A DNA stretch of 28,669 bases from JBLNBU01 sp050260215. Its GTDB lineage: Bacteria; Pseudomonadota; Alphaproteobacteria; Rhodospirillales; Magnetospirillaceae. Location: contig JBLNBU010000145.1 in assembly GCA_050260215.1 (NCBI GenBank), positions 1-28,669 of the forward strand, written 5' to 3'. The notes under the pieces were generated by a model that saw only the letters and a list, made by a program, of their open reading frames with translations, did not search any database and was not told the origin of the DNA. Below are positions 25,413 through 28,669 of the stretch, piece by piece; positions within the stretch are counted from its first letter, which is position 1; the number at the start of each line of letters is the position of its first letter. Made by a program: the position numbers and the translations under genes.

Positions 25413-26219
25413 ATGGCCGAGGGTACGCCGGGCGGGGTGCGGGTGCGGCGCTGCCGCCACGGGCACATGATGTTCTTGTCCGGCGACACTTATGTGGGCG
25501 GTTGCCTGGAGCGCTACGGCGAGTTCTCGGAAGCCGAGGTCGCCCTGTTCAGGCAACTGTTGCACCCGGGCGACGTGGTCGTCGAGGCCGGCTCCAACAT
25601 CGGGGCGCTGACCCTGCCGCTGGCCCGGCTGGTCGGACCGGAAGGCCGGGTGTTCGCCTATGAGCCGCAGCGGCTGCTGTTCCACCTTTTGTGCGGCAAC
25701 CTGGCGCTGAACGAGATCGAGAACGTCTCGGCCATTCACGCCGCCGTCGGCCGGCGCGACAGCGGCCCGCTGCACGTGCCGGTGCTGCACCACCAGGACG
25801 CCGCTAATTTCGGCGGCATGGCGCTGACCGGCGAAGCCGGTGCCGCCACCGAGCCGGTCGCGGTCCAGGCCATCGACCAGCTCGAGCTGTCCAGCCTGCG
25901 CCTGCTCAAGGTCGACGTCGAAGGGGCGGAATGCGACGTGCTCGACGGGGCGGCCGGCACCATCTTCCGCCATCGGCCGGCGCTTTACGTCGAAAACGAC
26001 CGCCGCCACAACTCGCCCCGGCTGATCTCGATCATCCAGGCCATGGGCTACCGGGCCTGGTGGCACCTGCCGCCGCTGGTCGAGGTCGACAATTTCCACC
26101 GCAACCCCGACAACGTCTTCGGCAACATCCGGTCCATCAACCTGCTGTGCCTGCCGATCGAGGTCGGCGTCTCCATCGACCTGCGCGAGGTTGCCGGCCC
26201 CGACGACTGGTGGCAGTGA
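25413..26219 (+). CDS. FkbM-family methyltransferase
   Basis: A 268-residue SAM-dependent methyltransferase of the FkbM type. The SAM-binding glycine motif is VVEAGSNIGALTLPLA (about residues 50-65), with acidic FAYEPQR following, then LLKVDVEGAECDVL and the family C-terminal block ALYVENDRR. FkbM enzymes O-methylate sugars, polyketides and other small molecules, and the target here is not visible. The gene starts 4 bp after the glucan synthase stop, and its own stop overlaps the sugar-kinase start (TGATG), so the three are an operon. Methylation of a glucan or glycosyl intermediate is an attractive inference from context but unproven. The start at ATG 25413 is the first in frame. Confidence 0.9.
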   Translation: MAEGTPGGVRVRRCRHGHMMFLSGDTYVGGCLERYGEFSEAEVALFRQLLHPGDVVVEAGSNIGALTLPLARLVGPEGRVFAYEPQRLLFHLLCGNLALNEIENVSAIHAAVGRRDSGPLHVPVLHHQDAANFGGMALTGEAGAATEPVAVQAIDQLELSSLRLLKVDVEGAECDVLDGAAGTIFRHRPALYVENDRRHNSPRLISIIQAMGYRAWWHLPPLVEVDNFHRNPDNVFGNIRSINLLCLPIEVGVSIDLREVAGPDDWWQ

Positions 26220-27076
26220 TGGCCCGCATCGCCGTGGTGGGCAGCGTGGCGCGCGACGAGGTCGTGCGCCTGGACGAGCCCATGCGCGAAGGCGGCCACC
26301 TGCAGGGCCGTCCGCCCGAACCCCGCCTGGGCGGCGGCGGGGCCAACACCGCCGTCGCCCTGGCCCATGGCGGCCACGCCGTGTCGCTGGTCACCGTGGT
26401 CGGCGACGATGCGCTGGGGGGCGTCTTGCTGGCCGAACTGGCCGCCGCCGGGGTCGATACCGGGTCGGTGCTGCGGGTGCCGGGTCCGTCGACCCGCTCG
26501 CTGGTGATGGTCGATCCCAAGGGCGAGCGCACCATCGTCAACCTTGTGCGCTCGCGCGAGCCCGGGCCGCCCCACCGGCTGGCGGGCATTGCCGCCGACT
26601 GCATCTATGTGCGCACCCGTGCCCCCGGCCTGGCGCCCCTGCTGGCTACCCATGCGGCGCGCTGCCCGGTCATCGCCCACATCCCGCCCATCGAGGACGG
26701 CCTGTTCCCCGTTCCGGTGCTGGTCGGCTCGGCCTCCGACCTGGATGCGGCGGTCCTGGCCGACCCGCTGGCCGCCGGCCGCCGGGTGGCCGGCGACGCC
26801 TTGCGCTGGATGGTCGTGACCCATGGTGCCGACGGGGCGACGGCGTTCGGGGCGGCGGGCGAGCGCCTGCACGCCCCTGCCCCGCCGGTGCGGGCGGTCG
26901 ACAGCACCGGGGCGGGCGACTGCTTCGCCGCCGGCCTGGCGCACGGGCTGGCGCTGGGGATGGAGATGCCGGCGGCGCTGCACGAGGCGGTGCGCTGGGG
27001 CGCCGCCAAGGTGGCCTGCCCCGGCTCGACGCTGGACAAGGATGCGGTCGCGCTGCTGCTGCCCGGCTCGGGCTAG
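26219..27076 (+). CDS. PfkB-family carbohydrate kinase
   Basis: A 285-residue ribokinase/PfkB-family kinase. The first signature is the glycine-rich GGGGANTAVALAHGGHAVSL (about residues 39-57), and the second is DSTGAGDCFAAGLAHGLALG (about 224-243), which contains the catalytic Asp in GAGD. It would phosphorylate a sugar or nucleoside with ATP, but the substrate is not predictable. The ATG at 26219 overlaps the methyltransferase stop as TGATG. The stop shares CTAG (27073-27076) with the convergent fliN stop. Being last in the glucan synthase operon, it may activate a sugar used by that pathway, which is inference. Confidence 0.9.
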   Translation: MARIAVVGSVARDEVVRLDEPMREGGHLQGRPPEPRLGGGGANTAVALAHGGHAVSLVTVVGDDALGGVLLAELAAAGVDTGSVLRVPGPSTRSLVMVDPKGERTIVNLVRSREPGPPHRLAGIAADCIYVRTRAPGLAPLLATHAARCPVIAHIPPIEDGLFPVPVLVGSASDLDAAVLADPLAAGRRVAGDALRWMVVTHGADGATAFGAAGERLHAPAPPVRAVDSTGAGDCFAAGLAHGLALGMEMPAALHEAVRWGAAKVACPGSTLDKDAVALLLPGSG

Positions 27077-27360
27077 TCGGCCGAGCGCTTGAGCACTTCG
27101 GTGATGGTGACCGCCAGGTGGTCCTCGACGACCACCACTTCGGCCTTGGCGATGCGCTTGCGGTTGACCAGCAGATCGACGGGGTCGTTGACCTTACGGT
27201 CCAGTTCGACGACGGCGCCGCGGCCCAGCTTCAGCAGCTGGGCGATGGGCAGGTTGGCGGTGCCCAGAACCGCATAGACCTCGACCGAGACGTCGTAGAC
27301 GGCCTCGGGCGTCTTTTCGCCGCCGCCCAGCGCAGCCAGCATGTCGTCGCCGTCACCCAA
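27073..27360 (-). CDS. fliN: Flagellar motor switch protein FliN
   Basis: The 95-residue protein is essentially one SpoA/FliN C-terminal domain: AVYDVSVEVYAVLGTANLPI, QLLKLGRGAVVELDRKVNDP and VDLLVNRKRIAKAEVVVVED, then LAVTITEVL. FliN forms the base of the C-ring switch with FliM and FliG and is involved in export and CheY-controlled reversal. The start is taken as TTG at 27360, which has GGAGGG 7 nt upstream. The internal ATG at codon 7 is a weaker option. A TATATT sequence at 27401-27396 could be its -10 box. No other flagellar gene is in the window, so it is either at the end of a cluster beyond it or isolated. The stop overlaps the PfkB stop. Confidence 0.9.
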   Translation of the reverse strand: MGDGDDMLAALGGGEKTPEAVYDVSVEVYAVLGTANLPIAQLLKLGRGAVVELDRKVNDPVDLLVNRKRIAKAEVVVVEDHLAVTITEVLKRSAD

Positions 27361-27429
27361 AGCACGTCCCTCCGCCCATTTGTCGGCCTGACCCCAATAT
27401 ATAGCCGACCAAAGGTTAACGGGACACAA

Positions 27430-27771
27430 ACTCGTCGGCAGCGATCACCGGACGGCTGCCATGGAACAGTGGGGCGCGGCCAAATTCACGCCCCCTACCA
27501 ATGGCGCACGGGCAATCGGGCATTTCCCAGCCCGGCAAGCAAAAGCAGATCGAGCCTTGCCCCGAAATCGAATCGCACCATGTTCAACTTGAATTCTCTA
27601 TTTGCCGCCGCCCTTGGACCTATTGGCCGCGGCGCTTAGCCGACTTTCCGGGTTGCCCCGCAGATTCCCTGGATTCTTGGCTTCTTCCGCGAGGAAGGCT
27701 GCGGAATCGGCTTCACATTCAGGCCCCAAGGGAGTATCTTAAGATCGGATTAAAGTAGGCTCAGTGTAGCT
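27430..27771. other. 342-bp intergenic region between divergent fliN and the unknown gene
   Basis: No gene, tRNA or known RNA is evident. The stretch is distinctly less GC-rich than its neighbours. It includes a perfect 10-bp palindrome ATCTTAAGAT at 27736-27745 that lies 27 bp before the next ATG, a plausible operator. An 85-codon frame (27501-27758) has mixed third positions and no ribosome-binding site, so I do not call it. Confidence 0.6.
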
Positions 27772-28197
27772 ATGGCACTCGGGACGAACAGGATATCGGC
27801 AGCGACAGCGACCGGCATGACCGCCGCGGCAACCAGCCGCGTCGGCTCTGGCGGCCGCAACGTCGCGACCTATGCCCAGCCCCGGGTCGAGGATCTCAGC
27901 TTCGCGCCGAACATCGGCGTCAACGAGGAGTCGATCCTCCATTACCGCCAGCAATCCCAGTTCGAGGAAGGCACCGGCAAGCGTCGCCGCGACGACAGCC
28001 GGAGCGGCGTGTTCACTCCGCTGATCATGCGCAACCTGCTGGCCTATCAGGCGACCGAGTCCGATCCGGGCAGCGACAACCCCGACGCCAACTTCCGCAG
28101 CGACATGGTCCGCGGCATCGGCGCCTACGAGACCAGCCTGCGCGCCACCGCCCCGCCCAGCGTGCGCCCGGGCAGCGTGCTCAACTACCTGTACTGA
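27772..28197 (+). CDS. Small protein of unknown function
   Basis: I do not recognise this 141-residue protein. The N-terminal 35 residues are Ser/Thr/Ala/Gly-rich and probably disordered. The middle has EDLSFAPNIGVNEESILHYR, then a basic cluster GKRRRDDSRSG and FTPLIMRNLLAYQ. It ends in a Pro/Ser tail closing with VLNYLY. There is no signal peptide or membrane helix. The tyrosine-rich end and mid-protein YQ/HY motifs may mediate binding, which is a guess. Third-codon GC bias supports coding. The ATG at 27772 lacks a strong Shine-Dalgarno, so the start is somewhat uncertain. It diverges from fliN and is followed by a strong terminator. Confidence 0.72.
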   Translation: MALGTNRISAATATGMTAAATSRVGSGGRNVATYAQPRVEDLSFAPNIGVNEESILHYRQQSQFEEGTGKRRRDDSRSGVFTPLIMRNLLAYQATESDPGSDNPDANFRSDMVRGIGAYETSLRATAPPSVRPGSVLNYLY

Positions 28198-28226
28198 TCG
28201 ATCCGGGGAGCTGGACGCCCCCGCCC

Positions 28227-28255
28227 GGCGCGGACCAGCGGTCCGCGCCATTTTC
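28227..28255 (+). terminator. Rho-independent-like terminator between the unknown gene and pfkA
   Basis: GGCGCGGACC (28227-28236) and GGTCCGCGCC (28240-28249) form a perfect 10-bp stem with the loop AGC, followed by ATTTTC. It is the strongest terminator-like hairpin in the window and lies 30 bp after the upstream gene. Because the genes converge, the symmetrical stem could also serve the phosphofructokinase gene, although on that strand no T-run follows. Confidence 0.75.
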
Positions 28256-28261
28256 GTGGCG

Positions 28262-28669
28262 TCAGCCGCCCTCGCCGATGTAGATGCCCAGGCCGCGGGC
28301 GGTCAGCGCCAGCGTCCCATAGGGATCCACCGCCCGGGTGATGCCCGCCACCTCGGACAGCGGCACGTCGGCGACCTGGCCGTGCTGCCAGGCGACCATG
28401 CGGTCCATCTTGCCCTGGGCGATCAGGTCGACGGCGTGCACGCCGAAGGCCGAGGCGATCAGGCGGTCGCGCATGCAGGGCATGCCGCCGCGCTGGACGT
28501 GGCCCAGCACGGTCACCCGGGTCTCGGCATCGACCATCTCGGCCAGGCAGTCGCCCAGATACTGGCCGATGCCGCCATAGGTGGCCGAACCACCGCGGTG
28601 AAGGGTGGTGACCTTCTCGCCCTTCTCGGTCTTGCAGCCCTCGGCGACCACCAGGAGGGCGTGGTTGCG
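28262..28669 (-). CDS. 6-phosphofructokinase, C-terminal part (5' end outside window)
   Basis: The 135 visible residues are the C-terminal end of a PfkA-type 6-phosphofructokinase. Beginning RNHALLVVAEGCK, they include VTVLGHVQRGGMPCMRDRLIAS, the HVQRGG motif of the fructose-6-phosphate site, and end GITRAVDPYGTLALTARGLG. The family is about 320-400 residues, so most of the enzyme, including the ATP or PPi site, lies beyond the window. Whether ATP or pyrophosphate is the donor cannot be decided here, but in alphaproteobacteria a mixed or PPi-type form is common. It phosphorylates fructose 6-phosphate in glycolysis. Confidence 0.93.
   Translation of the reverse strand, partial: RNHALLVVAEGCKTEKGEKVTTLHRGGSATYGGIGQYLGDCLAEMVDAETRVTVLGHVQRGGMPCMRDRLIASAFGVHAVDLIAQGKMDRMVAWQHGQVADVPLSEVAGITRAVDPYGTLALTARGLGIYIGEGG

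Noticed and set aside
27501..27758. An 85-codon plus-strand frame in the gap before the unknown gene
   Set aside because: There is no Shine-Dalgarno, third positions are mixed, and the protein has an odd Trp/Arg/Pro content without recognisable motifs.

Overview
The window is about 28.7 kb of high-GC bacterial DNA, densely coding, with GC-ending codons and many 4-5 bp start/stop overlaps (ATGA, GTGA, TGATG). The gene content suggests an alphaproteobacterium, most likely Rhodospirillales and perhaps Magnetospirillum-like: an HLGN-less, KRLG-type second GluRS, PHB/FabG-type reductase, a phytochrome-like kinase core, FliN, a PrkA-YeaH-SpoVR module, and palindromic GC-rich intergenic repeats of a kind common in that class. 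The taxonomic placement is inference, because no rRNA or tRNA gene is present.

Layout. 1-1017 (+): 3' end of a HepT-like HEPN toxin, coupled to a short-chain dehydrogenase. 936-5167 (-): gltX, cysS and a GT-C-like membrane protein, read as one operon. 5333-5811 (+): a ParD-like/RelE-ParE toxin-antitoxin pair with a candidate operator. 5826-7484 (-): glutamine-dependent NAD+ synthetase. 7591-8379 (+): a conserved-looking protein of unknown function. 8390-13330 (-): prkA, yeaH and spoVR, the stress/starvation kinase module, with a palindromic repeat block between prkA and yeaH. 13331-13924: a 594-bp gene-free region with an A/T-rich palindrome. 13925-15265 (+): a homoserine-dehydrogenase-like oxidoreductase with a SAF domain. 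15279-15986 (-): a FabG/PhaB-type reductase. 16112-18752 (+): a tandem-GNAT protein, a histidine kinase that lacks a recognisable H-box, and an RlpA-family lipoprotein. 18765-18843: a pair of opposed REP-like hairpins. 18852-22501 (-): tex followed by a lone periplasmic binding protein. 22769-27076 (+): a GH17-GT2 glucan synthase fusion, an FkbM methyltransferase and a PfkB sugar kinase in a tight operon. 27073-27360 (-): fliN. 27772-28197 (+): an unknown protein. 28262-28669 (-): the C-terminal part of 6-phosphofructokinase.

How the genes work together. Most are housekeeping functions (aminoacylation, NAD synthesis, glycolysis, RNA-binding Tex). The two groups that read as systems are PrkA/YeaH/SpoVR, which recurs as a unit across proteobacteria, and the GH17-GT2/FkbM/PfkB operon. 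The latter looks like a membrane beta-glucan synthesis and remodelling machine with two unexplained partner enzymes, and it is the best candidate here for an undescribed pathway. The histidine kinase without a phospho-acceptor motif is the oddest single gene.
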